Shown one piece after another: positions 38,944 through 49,026 of a stretch of DNA of 64,000 nt. The DNA comes from Micromonospora coxensis (GTDB lineage Bacteria; Actinomycetota; Actinomycetes; Mycobacteriales; Micromonosporaceae), in contig NZ_LT607753.1 in the NCBI RefSeq assembly GCF_900090295.1, positions 4,340,001 through 4,404,000 of the forward strand, given 5' to 3'. Both the position numbers and the translations under genes were made by a program. The notes under the pieces are model-generated. The model saw nothing but the letters and a program-made list of their open reading frames with translations, made no database searches and had not been told where the DNA came from. How positions within the stretch are numbered: the stretch's first letter is position 1; each line of letters begins with the position of its first letter.

Positions 38944-39912
38944 ATGCGCGAGGTCGATGTCGCGGTGATCGGAGCCGGCCCGACCGGCCTCTTCGCGGCG
39001 TACTACGCCGGGTTCCGGGGGCTGTCCGTGGCGGTGGTCGACGCGCTGCCCGAGCCGGGCGGGCAGATCACCGCGATGTACCCGGAGAAGCTGATCCTCG
39101 ACGTCGCCGGCTTCCCCGCCGTCAAGGGACGCGACCTGGTGGCCAACCTGGTCGCCCAGGCCGCTCCCTACCACCCGGAGTACCTGCTCGGCTGCCGCGC
39201 CGAGAAGCTCTCCCACGTCGACGGGCGGCCGGTGCTCGGCCTGGCCGGCGGCGAGCAGCTGCGCTGCGGGGCGGTGGTGGTCACCGGCGGTCTGGGCAGC
39301 TTCACCCCGCGACCGCTGCCGGTGGCGGAGAGCTTCGTCGGCGGCGGGATCGTCTACTTCGTCCCGGAGCCGGCCGCGCTGACCGGGCGGGACGTGCTGA
39401 TCGTCGGCGGCGGCGACTCGGCCTTCGACTGGGCGGCGACCCTGCAACCGCTGGCCCGCTCGGTCACCCTGGTACACCGCCGGGAGCGGTTCCGGGCGCA
39501 CGCGGCCACGGTCTCCCGGGTGCTGGCGTCGCCGGTCCGGGTGATCGTGAACGCCGAGGTGACGAAGCTGTACGGGGAGGACGCGGTCACCGCCGCCGAG
39601 ATCACCGTACGCGGCGGGGCCGCCGAGACCCTGCCGGTCGACACGGTCGTCGCCGCGCTCGGCTTCACCGCCGACCTGGGCCCGCTCGCCGAGTGGGGGC
39701 TGCGGCTGGACCGCCGGCACATCGTCGTCGACAGCGCGATGGCGACCAACCTGCCCCGGGTCTTCGCCGCCGGGGACATCACCGAGTACCCGGGCAAGGT
39801 GCGCCTGATCGCCACCGGCTTCGGCGAGGCGGCGACCGCGGTCAACAACGCGGCCGTCGCCATCGACCCCACCGCCCACCTGTTCCCCGGGCACTCCTCC
39901 GACGCCGGCTGA
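38944..39912 (+). CDS. Thioredoxin-reductase-like ferredoxin-NADP reductase
   Basis: 322 residues: VDVAVIGAGPTGLFAAYYAGFRGLSVAVVDALPEPGGQI is the FAD site (GAGPTG), VLIVGGGDSAFDWA the NADPH site, and FAAGDITEYPGKVRLIATGFGEAATAVNNA the C-terminal FAD site. The redox-active CxxC of thioredoxin reductase is missing, and GGGDSAFDWA replaces it, which marks the YumC-type ferredoxin/flavodoxin-NADP reductase group. It would reduce ferredoxins feeding P450s or other enzymes. Start ATG 38944 is supported by family N terminus. Confidence 0.92.
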   Translation: MREVDVAVIGAGPTGLFAAYYAGFRGLSVAVVDALPEPGGQITAMYPEKLILDVAGFPAVKGRDLVANLVAQAAPYHPEYLLGCRAEKLSHVDGRPVLGLAGGEQLRCGAVVVTGGLGSFTPRPLPVAESFVGGGIVYFVPEPAALTGRDVLIVGGGDSAFDWAATLQPLARSVTLVHRRERFRAHAATVSRVLASPVRVIVNAEVTKLYGEDAVTAAEITVRGGAAETLPVDTVVAALGFTADLGPLAEWGLRLDRRHIVVDSAMATNLPRVFAAGDITEYPGKVRLIATGFGEAATAVNNAAVAIDPTAHLFPGHSSDAG

Positions 39913-39981
39913 CCCCGCGAGCCACCCGGCCCGTCGGCCCACCGGCACGGGCGCGGGCAGGGGACGCGCCGGGTCGGGCGG

Positions 39982-40668
39982 TCAGCGGGGCAGGCCGATG
40001 AGGTCGGCCATCAGCGCCGTCTGGTGGTCGAAGTACTCGTCCCGGTGCGGCACGGCACGGTTCAGCCGGCCGAAGAGCTCGAAACTGATCAGCCCGAACA
40101 GCTGCGTCCAGCCCGCCATGCCCCGGGCCAGCAGCGCCTCCGGCAGGCCGGGGAAGAGTCCGGCGGCGATCTCGGCCAGGTCGGCGCGGACCGGCTCGGG
40201 CAGGTCGTCGGCCACGGTGAGCCGGCCGTCGGCGAACCCGTCGGCGAGGATGCCGACCAGGGTCGTCGGGGGGCGCTGCGCCGGCATGACGGTGTCGTCG
40301 GGGGCGGCGTACCCGGGGACCGGGCTGCCGTAGATCAGGGCGTACTCGGCGGGGTGGGCGAGCGCCCAGGCCCGGGCGGCGCGGCAGGCGGCGTGCCACC
40401 GGCCGCGCAGGTCGCGTCGGTCGACGGCGGTGTCGGCCGCCTCGACGGCGTCGCCGAGCGCGTCGTACGCCTCCAGGATCAGTGCGGTGAGCAGGTCGTC
40501 CCGGCTCGGGAAGTAGCGGTAGAGCGCCGAGGAGACCATGCCCATGTCCCGCGCGACCGCGCGCAGCGAGAGGTTGGCGCCGTCGGTGGCCAGGTGACGC
40601 CGGGCCACCGCCTTGATCTCGTCGATCATCTCGGCGCGGACCCGGGCGCGGATGGAGGGAGCCGACAT
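39982..40668 (-). CDS. TetR/AcrR family regulator
   Basis: 228 residues. The N-terminal HTH is RARVRAEMIDEIKAVARRHLATDGANLSLRAVARDMGMVSSALYRYFPSRDDLLTALI (about 8-65). The C-terminal helical domain carries WHAACRAARAWALAHPAEYALIYGSPVPGY, the TetR_C_13/WHG pattern. It is divergent from an NAD-dependent epimerase-like gene with two GAGAGC palindromes between them, and probably represses both. Confidence 0.93.
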   Translation of the reverse strand: MSAPSIRARVRAEMIDEIKAVARRHLATDGANLSLRAVARDMGMVSSALYRYFPSRDDLLTALILEAYDALGDAVEAADTAVDRRDLRGRWHAACRAARAWALAHPAEYALIYGSPVPGYAAPDDTVMPAQRPPTTLVGILADGFADGRLTVADDLPEPVRADLAEIAAGLFPGLPEALLARGMAGWTQLFGLISFELFGRLNRAVPHRDEYFDHQTALMADLIGLPR

Positions 40669-40708
40669 GCGTCCACTCTGCCACGGATCGGAGCGGCAAT
40701 CAAAAGAG

Positions 40709-40779
40709 AGAGCACCGCTCTTGACGATACGGGTGGAGAGCGCGCATGCTGGGGTGGCAACGACGAGAGCGCCGCTCTC
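40709..40779. promoter_or_regulatory. Two TetR-type operator palindromes
   Basis: AGAGCACCGCTCT (40709-40721) and GAGAGCGCCGCTCTC (40765-40779), sharing AGAGC-N3-GCTCT with centres about 57 bp apart. They lie between tetR and the epimerase gene; the second is only about 30 bp from the epimerase start. Confidence 0.7.
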
Positions 40780-40810
40780 GGTTCGTACTCATGCTTCGAA
40801 AGGTGTTCCC

Positions 40811-41728
40811 ATGTCGCTGCACGTGATCGTCGGGGCCGGCCCGGTCGGCACCGCCACCGCCCGGCTCCTCGCCGGGCAGGGCGAGCGGGTCCGGATCGTC
40901 ACCCGGCGCGGCACCGGGCCGGAGCACCCGGCCGTCGAGCGGGTCGCCGCCGACGCCGCCGACCCCGGCCGGCTCAGCACCCTCACCGAGGGCGCGACCG
41001 CGCTCTACAACTGCGCGAACCCCGCCTACCACCGCTGGCCGACCGACTGGCCGCCGCTGGCCGGGGCGCTGCTCACCGCCGCCGAGCGGACCGGCGCGGT
41101 GCTCGCCACCGTCGGCAACCTCTACGGGTACGGCCCGGTCGACGGCCCGATGACCGAGGCCACCCCGCTCGCCTCCACCGGGGTCAAGGGACAGGTCCGC
41201 ACCCGGATGTGGGCCGACGCGCTCGCCGCGCACCGGGCCGGCCGGGCCCGGGTCACCGAGGTGCGCGGCTCCGACTACCTCGGCGCCGGCGGCACGTCGC
41301 TGGCCATGATGGTGCTGCCCCGGGTGCTCGCCGGGCGGCGGGTGTTCCTGCCGGTGGACTGGGACGCCCCGCACACCTGGACCTACATCGACGACGTCGC
41401 CCGTACCCTCGTCACCGCCGCCGGCGACGAGCGGGCCTGGGGACGCGCCTGGCACGTGCCCAGCGCGCCCGCCGTGACGATGCGCGACCTGGCCACCCGG
41501 GCGGCGGCCCTGGTCGGCGCGCCCGCGCCGAAGCTGACCCGGATGCCCTACCCGGTGCTCTGGCTCGGCGGCCTGGTCGACCCGATGGCCCGTGAGCTGC
41601 GGGAGACCGCCTACCAGTTCGACCGGCCGTTCCTGATGGACTCGACGGCGGCCACCGCCACCCTCGGCGTGACGCCGACCCCGCTGGACCGGGCGATCGA
41701 GGAGACCGTCGCGACCCTGCGCCGCTGA
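40811..41728 (+). CDS. Extended SDR / NAD-dependent epimerase-like protein
   Basis: 305 residues from ATG 40811. LHVIVGAGPVGTATARLLAGQG is a GxGxxGxxxA Rossmann site; LYNCANPAYHRW, VGNLYGYGPVDGPMTEATPL and WTYIDDVARTLVTA are epimerase-like patterns. The canonical YxxxK catalytic pair is not clear (an LYGYGP replaces the usual site), so it is an atypical SDR. Substrate unknown. TetR-regulated, as shown by the palindromes between it and the divergent regulator. Confidence 0.85.
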   Translation: MSLHVIVGAGPVGTATARLLAGQGERVRIVTRRGTGPEHPAVERVAADAADPGRLSTLTEGATALYNCANPAYHRWPTDWPPLAGALLTAAERTGAVLATVGNLYGYGPVDGPMTEATPLASTGVKGQVRTRMWADALAAHRAGRARVTEVRGSDYLGAGGTSLAMMVLPRVLAGRRVFLPVDWDAPHTWTYIDDVARTLVTAAGDERAWGRAWHVPSAPAVTMRDLATRAAALVGAPAPKLTRMPYPVLWLGGLVDPMARELRETAYQFDRPFLMDSTAATATLGVTPTPLDRAIEETVATLRR

Positions 41729-41740
41729 GCCGGGCGCGGG

Positions 41741-42712
41741 TCAGCGGCGCGGCGCCGGCCCGAGCGCCGCCACCAGCACCGCGACCATGGTCAACGCCGC
41801 GCCGGCCAGGGTCGCCGGCCCCGGACGCGAGGCGGCGGTCGGCAGGAGCAGGTCCAGCAGCACGGCCCCGACGATCTGCCCGGCGATGGTGGCCAGGCCG
41901 AGCAGCAGCACCCCGGTGAAGCGGACGATCGCCGCCGCGATCGCGATGAAGACGATGCCGATCGGGCCGCCCAGGTAGAGCCAGGGCTCACCCGGGAAGG
42001 CGCCGGACGGGCGGCCGCGTACCGCCACGTCGACGGCGAAGGTGGCGAGCAGGGCCACCGTGCCGACGGTGAAGTTGACCAGGGTGGCGGTCAGCGCGCT
42101 CCCGCTGGCCGCCCGGACCCGGCCGTTGACCGCCTGCTGCCAGGCGATGGCGACCCCGGCCAGCAGCGGCAACGCGGCCAGCGCCAGCGCCCGCGGGTCA
42201 CCGAGCCGGTCACCCACCGCCAGCAGCACGGCGAGCACGGTCAGCACCGCGCCGGCCAGCCGGGCGGTGGTCACCGGCTGGCGGCCCGCCGGACCCACCC
42301 CGGCCCGGTCGACGGCGAGGCTGCTCGCCGACTGGCCGGCGACCACGGCCACGGTGAAGACCGCCACCCCCAGGGCGCCGACGGTGAGCCCCTGCGTGGC
42401 GACCAGGAACGCCCCGCACACCCCGCCCAGACACTGCCACGGGCGCAGCGACCCGTCGCCCAGCGCCGCCCGCAGCCCACGCAGTCCCCGCCGCCCACCC
42501 GGGGTGGCGGGGACCAGTACCAGCAGCACCAGCAGGCCCAGCCCGAACGAGACCACCGCGGCGGCGATCCCGTCGGCCAGGCGTACCCCCAGCTCGCCGT
42601 TGATCCGCGACTGCACGGCCACGGCGACGCCCGACGCGGTCGCCAACCCGACGCCGGTGATCCGCCGGGACGCCGGGACGGTCGGACGGACCGCCGTCCC
42701 GGTCGCGCTCAC
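41741..42712 (-). CDS. DMT-superfamily transporter, duplicated DUF606 (YdcZ) type
   Basis: 323 residues from GTG 42712, overlapping the glpX stop (GTGA). Ten helices form two related halves; each opens with a G-x-x-x-x-x-Q-x-x-x-N-G pattern: [41 protein letters not shown] in the first, [37 protein letters not shown] in the second. This is the fused DUF606 arrangement. Substrate unknown. The overlap with glpX implies co-translation. Confidence 0.85.
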   Translation of the reverse strand: MSATGTAVRPTVPASRRITGVGLATASGVAVAVQSRINGELGVRLADGIAAAVVSFGLGLLVLLVLVPATPGGRRGLRGLRAALGDGSLRPWQCLGGVCGAFLVATQGLTVGALGVAVFTVAVVAGQSASSLAVDRAGVGPAGRQPVTTARLAGAVLTVLAVLLAVGDRLGDPRALALAALPLLAGVAIAWQQAVNGRVRAASGSALTATLVNFTVGTVALLATFAVDVAVRGRPSGAFPGEPWLYLGGPIGIVFIAIAAAIVRFTGVLLLGLATIAGQIVGAVLLDLLLPTAASRPGPATLAGAALTMVAVLVAALGPAPRR

Positions 42713-43740
42713 TCCTGTTCGGCCAGCGGCCGGCCGTCGAAGTCGACGGCCGAGTAGAGGGCCAGCTTCTCCAGCCGGTGGTACGAGTCGATGACCCGGA
42801 TCGTGCCGCTCTTGGACCGCATCACGATCGACTGGGTGTACGCCCCACCGGCCCGGTACCGCACGCCGCGCAGCAGGTCGCCGGAGGTGACGCCGGTGGC
42901 GACGAAGAAGCAGTTGTCGCCGGTGACCAGGTCGTCGGTGCCGAGCACCCGGTCCAGGTCGTGCCCGGCGGCCAGCGCCTTCTCCCGCTCCTCGGCGTCG
43001 CGCGGCCAGAGCTTGGCCTGCATCGCCCCGCCCATGCACTTCAACGCGCAGGCGGAGATGATGCCCTCCGGGGTGCCGCCGATGCCCATCAGCACGTCGA
43101 CGTCGGACTCGCCGCGGGCGGCGGCGATCGAGCCGGCGATGTCGCCGTCGGAGATGAACCGGATGCCCGCCCCGGTACGCCGGATCTGGCCCACCAGGTC
43201 GTCGTGGCGGGGACGGTCCAGCACGCAGACCGTGACCTCGGAGACGTCGGTGCCCTTGACCTTGGCGATCCGGCGGATGTTCTCCGCCGGCCCGGCGTTG
43301 ATGTCGACCACGTCGGCGTACATCGGGCCGACGGCGAGCTTCTCCATGTAGAAGACCGCGCTCGGGTCGAACATCGCCCCCCGCTCGGAGACGGCCAGCA
43401 CCGCCAGCGCGTTCGGCATGCCCTTGCTCATCAGGGTGGTGCCGTCGACCGGGTCCACCGCGACGTCCACCTCGGGACCGCTGCCGTCACCCACCTCTTC
43501 GCCGTTGAAGAGCATCGGCGCGTTGTCCTTCTCGCCCTCGCCGATCACCACCACCCCGCGCATCGGGATCGAGTTGATCAGTTTGCGCATCGCGTCGACG
43601 GCTGCCCCGTCGCCGCCCTCCTTGTCCCCCCGGCCGACCCACCGGCCGGCGGCCATGGCCGCGGCCTCGGTGACCCGGACCAGGTCGAGGGCAAGGTTGC
43701 GGTCGAGATCCTGCGGGATCCGCGTCCTGGTGTTGGTCAT
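42709..43740 (-). CDS. glpX: Class II fructose-1,6-bisphosphatase
   Basis: 343 residues. Motifs of Glp[79 protein letters not shown] (metal site), [34 protein letters not shown], and [30 protein letters not shown]. It dephosphorylates fructose 1,6-bisphosphate in gluconeogenesis. The divergent DUF4245 gene and the downstream xseB-xseA-ispH block match the mycobacterial order around glpX. Confidence 0.97.
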   Translation of the reverse strand: MTNTRTRIPQDLDRNLALDLVRVTEAAAMAAGRWVGRGDKEGGDGAAVDAMRKLINSIPMRGVVVIGEGEKDNAPMLFNGEEVGDGSGPEVDVAVDPVDGTTLMSKGMPNALAVLAVSERGAMFDPSAVFYMEKLAVGPMYADVVDINAGPAENIRRIAKVKGTDVSEVTVCVLDRPRHDDLVGQIRRTGAGIRFISDGDIAGSIAAARGESDVDVLMGIGGTPEGIISACALKCMGGAMQAKLWPRDAEEREKALAAGHDLDRVLGTDDLVTGDNCFFVATGVTSGDLLRGVRYRAGGAYTQSIVMRSKSGTIRVIDSYHRLEKLALYSAVDFDGRPLAEQE

Positions 43741-43897
43741 ACGGCTTCCTCCTCGCGACGTTGCGGGGTGGACCGGCAGGGTCGGCGTCGCCGCTGCCGG
43801 TTGTGTCGCTGATCCTCACACGATGCCAGGTCCACCGCCGGAGCGGGGCAGAGGTGGGCCGGATCTCCCCACCCGGGACGGCTGCGAGAATGGGCCG

Positions 43898-44686
43898 GTG
43901 GAACCCGCACAGCCTGCCGACCGCGTACCCGCCGATCCGACCCCGCCGGAGGGCCGGCCGCCGGTGACCCCGACCGGGGCGACCGACGCGGCGGCCGGGA
44001 CCCGACCCTCGACCGGCCCGACCGCGTCGGAGAGCGACCCGGCCGGGGCGGAAGCGGCGCTGGTCGAGACGCCGGCCGGGGCGGCCACTCCGGAGCCGGC
44101 GCTGGTCGAGCCGGACCAGGCCGACACGGACGTGCCGCCCGCCCGTCCGACGGGCCGCCCCGCCCGCCGGGAGAAGCCGCGCTCCGAGCGCTCACCCCGG
44201 GACATGGCGCTGTCGCTGCTGGTGCTGCTCGTGCCGATCGCCCTGCTGCTCGCCTTCTACCGGGGCTTCCTCGGCGGCGAGCAGCCGACCGTGGTCGACC
44301 CCGCCCCCGCCTACGAGCAGGCCCGTTCGGCGAACGCCTTCCCGGTCGGCGAGCCGGCCGGGCTGGGCTCCGGCTGGCGTACGGTCAGCGCCAGCTACCG
44401 CACCGTCGAGGGCGGCGCGAATCTGCGCGTCGGCTACCTCACCCCGGAGGGTCGGGGGGTGCAGCTCGTGCAGAGCAACGTCCCGCCGGAGAAGCTGCTC
44501 CCCAACGAGCTGACCGCGCAGGGGCAGCCCCAGGGCCCCACCGACGTCGGCGGGCGCAACTGGCAGCGGTACACCGGCCGGGGCAACGACCAGGCGCTGG
44601 TGCTGCTCGAACCCGACCGCACCGTGATCGTGGTCGGCGACGCGCGGGAGAACGAGCTGCGCCAGCTCGCCGGGGCGCTGCGCTGA
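43898..44686 (+). CDS. DUF4245 membrane-anchored protein
   Basis: 262 residues from GTG 43898; the exact start is unclear because the first 90 residues are Pro/Ala/Glu-rich (an ATG at 43822 is also in frame). RSPRDMALSLLVLLVPIALLLAFYRGF is one membrane helix, then an exported domain of about 150 residues (NAFPVGEPAGLGSGWRTVSASYRTVEGGANLRVGYLTPEGRGVQLVQSNVPPEKLLPNELTAQG). The core matches DUF4245, found next to glpX in actinobacteria (mycobacterial Rv1100). Function unknown. Confidence 0.85.
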   Translation: MEPAQPADRVPADPTPPEGRPPVTPTGATDAAAGTRPSTGPTASESDPAGAEAALVETPAGAATPEPALVEPDQADTDVPPARPTGRPARREKPRSERSPRDMALSLLVLLVPIALLLAFYRGFLGGEQPTVVDPAPAYEQARSANAFPVGEPAGLGSGWRTVSASYRTVEGGANLRVGYLTPEGRGVQLVQSNVPPEKLLPNELTAQGQPQGPTDVGGRNWQRYTGRGNDQALVLLEPDRTVIVVGDARENELRQLAGALR

Positions 44687-45010
44687 GCCTGCTCAGCCGG
44701 CGTCGTCCCACCAGGCGCCGTCGCGCATGAGGTCCCGGCCGGCCATCTCGTCGACCTCGCCACCGCCGTCCAGGAGCCACCGGCGAGGCAGGGCGTCGAC
44801 GCCGTCCCGGTGGTGGGGCGTCGGCGAGCTGTCCGGACCGGGGGCGGACCGGACAGGGATTGCCGAACGCGGCGTCAGGGAACAGAGGGTGTGCGACCTC
44901 GCCGGCCCGATCGTCCCGGCCGGACGGGACTCGTGCGCCGGGGCAGGAGCAGGGCCCCGACGCCACGCCTCCGGCGCCCGCGCGGGCCGGACGATCCTTG
45001 AGAGGTTCAC
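44687..45010. other. Gap before lipoprotein gene, with open minus-strand tail
   Basis: 324 bases. On the minus strand at about 44693-44830 the text DALPRRWLLDGGGEVDEMAGRDLMRDGAWWDDAG looks protein-like but has no in-frame ATG/GTG/TTG nearby except the internal M of EMAGRD. It may be a broken gene, a very short ORF starting there, or chance. Confidence 0.35.
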
Positions 45011-45856
45011 GTGACCATTCGGCGATTCAGCGCGGCGGTCTTCGCCGCGACGCTCCTCACCCCTGGTCTGGCCGCCTGCAACAGCACCGGGACCGGCGAG
45101 GCGGGGGCCTCCGCGTCCCCCACGGTCTCCGGCAGCGCCTCGCCCGGGGCCACGGGCGCGGTGAGCGGGGACGCCAAGCAGGCCCTGCTGAACTCCACCA
45201 ACGAGATCAGGAAGGGCAACTTCCGGTTCGCCATGTCCGGCGCCGGCTCGACCGCCGAGGGGCAGGTGCACGAGCCGAGCCAGAGCGCCGAGATGCGCGT
45301 CATGATCGGCGACGCGTCGTCGGACCTGATGATGAAGCTCGACCTGATCCACTACAAGCCGGACAGCTGGGTGAAGCTGGAACTCGGTGGCAGCTCCGCC
45401 AACAGCGTCCCCGGGGTGCAGAAGCTCAACCTCGGCAAGTACCAGCACCTCGACCAGACCCGGATCAAGGGCAACAAGGCGCTGGGCTTCGACTTCGAGA
45501 AGATCGACCCGGCCGGCAGCGAGGTGCTGACCCAGGGCGTCACCGAGGTCCGGCAGACCGGCGAGGGCAGCTACGCCGGCACGCTGGACGTGTCGAAGGC
45601 GGCCGAGGCCGGGTCGGTGGACCAGTCGGTGATCACCGCCCTCGGCCAGCAGGCGAAGTCGGTGCCGTTCACCGCGAAGCTCGACCCGCAGGGCCGGCTC
45701 AGCGAGATGGTCGTCCAGATCCCGGCGGCCGGCCGGAACGCCGCCCAGGAGATTAAGGTCACCTACTCCGACTACGGCAACGCCACGGCGGCCCAGAAGC
45801 CGCCGGCCGACCAGGTGGTCGAGGCGCCGCAGGAGTTCTACAACCTGTTCAACTGA
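45011..45856 (+). CDS. LppX/LprG-like exported lipoprotein
   Basis: 281 residues from GTG 45011. Signal peptide with lipobox: ATLLTPGLAAC, the Cys at residue 23 being the acylation site. The mature part begins with a Ser/Ala/Thr-rich linker, then a domain of about 220 residues (LLNSTNEIRKGNFRFAMSGAGSTAEGQVHEPSQSAEMRV ... YAGTLDVSKAAEAGS) that resembles the LppX_LprAFG lipid-carrier fold in its opening pattern. Binding of a lipid is inferred. It lies upstream of xseB, which runs convergently. Confidence 0.83.
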   Translation: MTIRRFSAAVFAATLLTPGLAACNSTGTGEAGASASPTVSGSASPGATGAVSGDAKQALLNSTNEIRKGNFRFAMSGAGSTAEGQVHEPSQSAEMRVMIGDASSDLMMKLDLIHYKPDSWVKLELGGSSANSVPGVQKLNLGKYQHLDQTRIKGNKALGFDFEKIDPAGSEVLTQGVTEVRQTGEGSYAGTLDVSKAAEAGSVDQSVITALGQQAKSVPFTAKLDPQGRLSEMVVQIPAAGRNAAQEIKVTYSDYGNATAAQKPPADQVVEAPQEFYNLFN

Positions 45857-45896
45857 CCCGTCGGCGGCGGGACGGCGCCGGCCGTCCCGCCGCCGG

Positions 45897-46109
45897 TCAG
45901 GACTCGGCGGCCTGGCGGGCGGCGTCGATCCGGGCCCGCGCCCCGTCCAGCCAGCGCTGGCAGATCGCGGCCAGCTGCTCGCCGCGCTCCCAGAGCGCCA
46001 GCGACTCCTCCAGCGACGTGCCGCCGGCCTCCAACTTCTCGACCACCTGGGCCAGTTCGGCGCGGGCCTGCTCGTAGCTGAGCCGCTCGTCCGGCTTCTC
46101 GTCCACCAT
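45897..46109 (-). CDS. xseB: Exodeoxyribonuclease VII small subunit
   Basis: 70 residues from ATG 46109, which shares one base with the xseA stop (TGATG). LSYEQARAELAQVVEKLEAGGTSLEESLALWERGEQLAAICQRWLDGARARID is the full XseB two-helix pattern. It binds XseA to form the ssDNA exonuclease. An upstream GTG at 46112 is an alternative start. Confidence 0.95.
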   Translation of the reverse strand: MVDEKPDERLSYEQARAELAQVVEKLEAGGTSLEESLALWERGEQLAAICQRWLDGARARIDAARQAAES

Positions 46110-47335
46110 CACGGCTCCCTCGGTTCGTCGACGGTCGCGGTCAGCTCGCCCTCGGCGAGGCGTACCCGCAGCGGATCACCCTTGGCGACCTCGGCGGCCG
46201 CGCGGACCACGTGGCCGTCCGCGCGCTGCACGATGGCGTACCCGCGGTCGAGGGTGGCGGCGGGGGAGAGGGCGCGCAGCCGGGCCAGGGTGTGCCGCAG
46301 GTCGTCACCGGCGGCGCCGAGCCGATGGTCCAGGCAGCGGCCCGTCCGGTCGCGCAGCGCGGTCACCTCGGCGGCACGCTGGTCCACCATCACCTGCGGA
46401 CGGGACAGCACCGGGCGGGACCGCAGCAGGTCGAGACGGTGCCGCTCCCGGTCCACCAGGTTGCGGACCGCCCGTTCCAGCCGGGACCGGGCCTGGCCGA
46501 TCAGGCGCACCTCCTCGGTGAGGTCCGGGACGACCCGCTTGGCCGCGTCGGTGGGGGTGGACGCGCGTACGTCGGCCACGTAGTCCACCAGCGGCGCGTC
46601 CGTCTCGTGGCCGATCGCGCTGACCACCGGCGTACGACAGGCGAAGACCGCCCGGCAGAGCGCCTCGTCGGAGAAGGGCAGCAGATCCTCGATGCCGCCA
46701 CCGCCCCGGGCGATGATGATCACGTCGATGGTCGGGTCGGCGTCGAGCACCTTGAGCGCGTCCACGATCTGCGGCACCGCGCTCGGCCCCTGCACCGCCA
46801 CGTTGACCGTGCGGAACTCGACCGCCGGCCAGCGCCGCCGGGCGTTGGTGAGCACGTCCCGCTCGGCCGCGGAGGCCCGGCCGGTGATCAGCCCGATCCG
46901 CTGCGGCAGGAACGGCGGCCGGCGCTTGCGCGCCCGGTCGAAGAGCCCCTCGGCGGCGAGCAGCTTCTTGAGTTTCTCCAGCCGGGCCAGCAGCTCGCCG
47001 AGCCCCACCTGGCGGATCTCGTCGGCGCGCAGGCTGAGCGTGCCCCGCGCGGCGTAGAACTCCGGCTTGGCGTGCAGCACCACCCGGGCGCCCTCGCGCA
47101 GCTCGGGCGCGCCGGAGTCGAGCACGTCCCGGTTGGTGGTGACGGTGAGGCTGAGGTCGGCCGACGGGTCGCGCAGGGTGAGGAAGACGGTGCTGGCGCC
47201 GGGCCGGCGGCTGATCTGCGCGACCTGCCCGTCCACCCAGACCCAGCCGAGGCGGGCGATCCAGGCGCCGACCTTCTGGCTGACCACCCGGACCGGCCAG
47301 GGCTCCTCGGGGGTGCTGCGCGGGGCGTCGGTCAC
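46109..47335 (-). CDS. xseA: Exodeoxyribonuclease VII large subunit
   Basis: 408 residues. An OB-fold N domain ([37 protein letters not shown]) precedes the catalytic domain ([84 protein letters not shown]). The RGGGG and GHETD motifs are intact. It cleaves single-stranded DNA to oligonucleotides. Translationally coupled to xseB. Confidence 0.96.
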   Translation of the reverse strand: MTDAPRSTPEEPWPVRVVSQKVGAWIARLGWVWVDGQVAQISRRPGASTVFLTLRDPSADLSLTVTTNRDVLDSGAPELREGARVVLHAKPEFYAARGTLSLRADEIRQVGLGELLARLEKLKKLLAAEGLFDRARKRRPPFLPQRIGLITGRASAAERDVLTNARRRWPAVEFRTVNVAVQGPSAVPQIVDALKVLDADPTIDVIIIARGGGGIEDLLPFSDEALCRAVFACRTPVVSAIGHETDAPLVDYVADVRASTPTDAAKRVVPDLTEEVRLIGQARSRLERAVRNLVDRERHRLDLLRSRPVLSRPQVMVDQRAAEVTALRDRTGRCLDHRLGAAGDDLRHTLARLRALSPAATLDRGYAIVQRADGHVVRAAAEVAKGDPLRVRLAEGELTATVDEPREP

Positions 47336-47466
47336 CCGCCCACCCTACGGTCAGGCTCCGACGACCTGCGGCAGGCCCGACGGCGCGCGCCGCTGGGCGG
47401 AGCCGTCCTCCCGTACCCCGGCCGCGGCCTCCTGCCGGCGCGGACGGCGCCACGTACGATGGTCGG

Positions 47467-48456
47467 GTGACTCAGGCTGAGACGACTCCCCGGACCGGCA
47501 AGCGCGTGCTCCTGGCCAAGCCCCGCGGCTACTGCGCGGGCGTGGACCGGGCGGTGCAGACCGTCGAGGAGGCGCTCAAGCTCTACGGCGCCCCGATCTA
47601 CGTGCGCAAGCAGATCGTGCACAACAAGCACGTCGTGCAGACCCTGGAGGCCCAGGGCGCGATCTTCGTGGAGGAGAACGAGGAGGTGCCGGAGGGCGCC
47701 ACCGTGATCTTCTCCGCGCACGGCGTCGCCCCCGAGGTCTACGAGCAGGCGAAGGCGCGCTCGCTGAAGGCGATCGACGCGACCTGCCCGCTGGTGACGA
47801 AGGTGCACCAGGAGGCCAAGCGGTTCGCCGCGGAGGACTACGACATCCTGCTCATCGGGCACGAGGGGCACGAGGAGGTCGTCGGCACCGCCGGTGAGGC
47901 CCCCGCGCACATCCAGCTCGTCGACGGCCCGGACGGCGTCGACAAGGTCACCGTGCGCGACCCGAACAAGGTCGTCTGGCTCTCCCAGACCACCCTGTCG
48001 GTGGACGAGACGATGGAGACCGTGGCCCGGCTGAAGTCCCGGCTGCCGCTGCTCCAGTCGCCGCCCAGCGACGACATCTGCTACGCCACCTCCAACCGCC
48101 AGCACGTGGTCAAGGAGATCGCCCCCGAGTGCGACGTGGTGATCGTCGTCGGCTCGCGCAACTCCTCCAACTCGGTGCGCCTGGTCGAGGTGGCCCTGGA
48201 CGCGGGCGCCCGCGCCGGCCACCTGGTCGACTTCGCCCACGAGATCGACGACGCCTGGCTGGAGGGGGCCACCACCGTCGGCCTGACCTCCGGCGCCAGC
48301 GTGCCGGACGATCTGGTGCAGCAGGTGTTGACGCACCTGGCCGAGCGGGGCTTCACCGACGTGGACGAGGTGGTCACCGCCAACGAGCGGCTGACCTTCT
48401 CGCTGCCCCAGGAGCTCAAGCGCGACATGAAGGCCGCGGCGGCGGTTCGCGGCTGA
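47467..48456 (+). CDS. ispH: 4-hydroxy-3-methylbut-2-enyl diphosphate reductase
   Basis: 329 residues from GTG 47467. The three [4Fe-4S] cysteines are seen in RGYCAGV (C23), [11 protein letters not shown] and [12 protein letters not shown]. Other IspH motifs are [33 protein letters not shown] and [11 protein letters not shown]. It makes IPP and DMAPP in the last step of the MEP pathway, feeding the cis-prenyltransferase and other isoprenoid enzymes in this window. Confidence 0.97.
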   Translation: MTQAETTPRTGKRVLLAKPRGYCAGVDRAVQTVEEALKLYGAPIYVRKQIVHNKHVVQTLEAQGAIFVEENEEVPEGATVIFSAHGVAPEVYEQAKARSLKAIDATCPLVTKVHQEAKRFAAEDYDILLIGHEGHEEVVGTAGEAPAHIQLVDGPDGVDKVTVRDPNKVVWLSQTTLSVDETMETVARLKSRLPLLQSPPSDDICYATSNRQHVVKEIAPECDVVIVVGSRNSSNSVRLVEVALDAGARAGHLVDFAHEIDDAWLEGATTVGLTSGASVPDDLVQQVLTHLAERGFTDVDEVVTANERLTFSLPQELKRDMKAAAAVRG

Positions 48457-48499
48457 CCCCACCCGGAACGGATCGGCCGCGCGGCGCGTCCGAGTGGGT

Positions 48500-48949
48500 A
48501 TGAAGACTCCTCGGATGGCCCTCGTCGCGCTGGTCGCCTGCGCGGCGCTGACCGCCTGCGGCGGGCAGGACTCCGGCGACGGACCGGGCACCTCCAGCCC
48601 TTCGGAAGGATCGCCGGTGACCAGCATGCCCAGCACCGATCCGGCCGACCCGACCGGCCCGAGCGCGCCGCCACCGAGCGCCCCGGCGACCGCGCTGCCG
48701 CCGACGAAGCGCCCGCCGGCCGGCCCCAGCCTGCCGCCGGGCCCCGGCGCGCACACCATCTCCGGCACCGTCGAGGCTGGCGTGGAGCCCGGCTGCCTCA
48801 TGCTCGACGGCTTCCAGCTCATCGGCGGCCCCCGTGACGTGCTCACCGCCGGCGCGAAGGTGACGGTCACCGGCAAGCCGCAGCCCGACATGATGACCAC
48901 CTGCCAGCAGGGCATCCCCTTCACCGTGGAGAGCGCCCGCCGGTCCTGA
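48500..48949 (+). CDS. Small lipoprotein, function unknown
   Basis: 149 residues from ATG 48500 (GTG 48494 adds two). Signal with lipobox LVACAALTAC, Cys at residue 20. A Pro/Ser/Thr-rich linker (about 25-85) is followed by a domain of about 60 residues (HTISGTVEAGVEPGCLMLDGFQLIGGPRDVLTAGAKVTVTGKPQPDMMTTCQQGIPFTVESA) with two Cys that may form a disulfide. No family was recognised; the last part resembles small exported beta-rich domains. Start assignment is uncertain. Confidence 0.7.
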   Translation: MKTPRMALVALVACAALTACGGQDSGDGPGTSSPSEGSPVTSMPSTDPADPTGPSAPPPSAPATALPPTKRPPAGPSLPPGPGAHTISGTVEAGVEPGCLMLDGFQLIGGPRDVLTAGAKVTVTGKPQPDMMTTCQQGIPFTVESARRS

Positions 48950-48977
48950 CCGACCTCGCTCAGGCGGCGCGACGGCA

Positions 48978-49009
48978 GGAGGCCCGCCCCCGACGGGGAG
49001 CGGGCCTCC
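48978..49009. terminator. Hairpin between lipoprotein and protease genes
   Basis: GGAGGCCCGC (48978-48987) and GCGGGCCTCC (49000-49009), 10-bp perfect stem, 12-base loop, between convergent stops at 48949 and 49027. Confidence 0.8.
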
Positions 49010-49026
49010 GCTGTGCGGCCGTCGGG

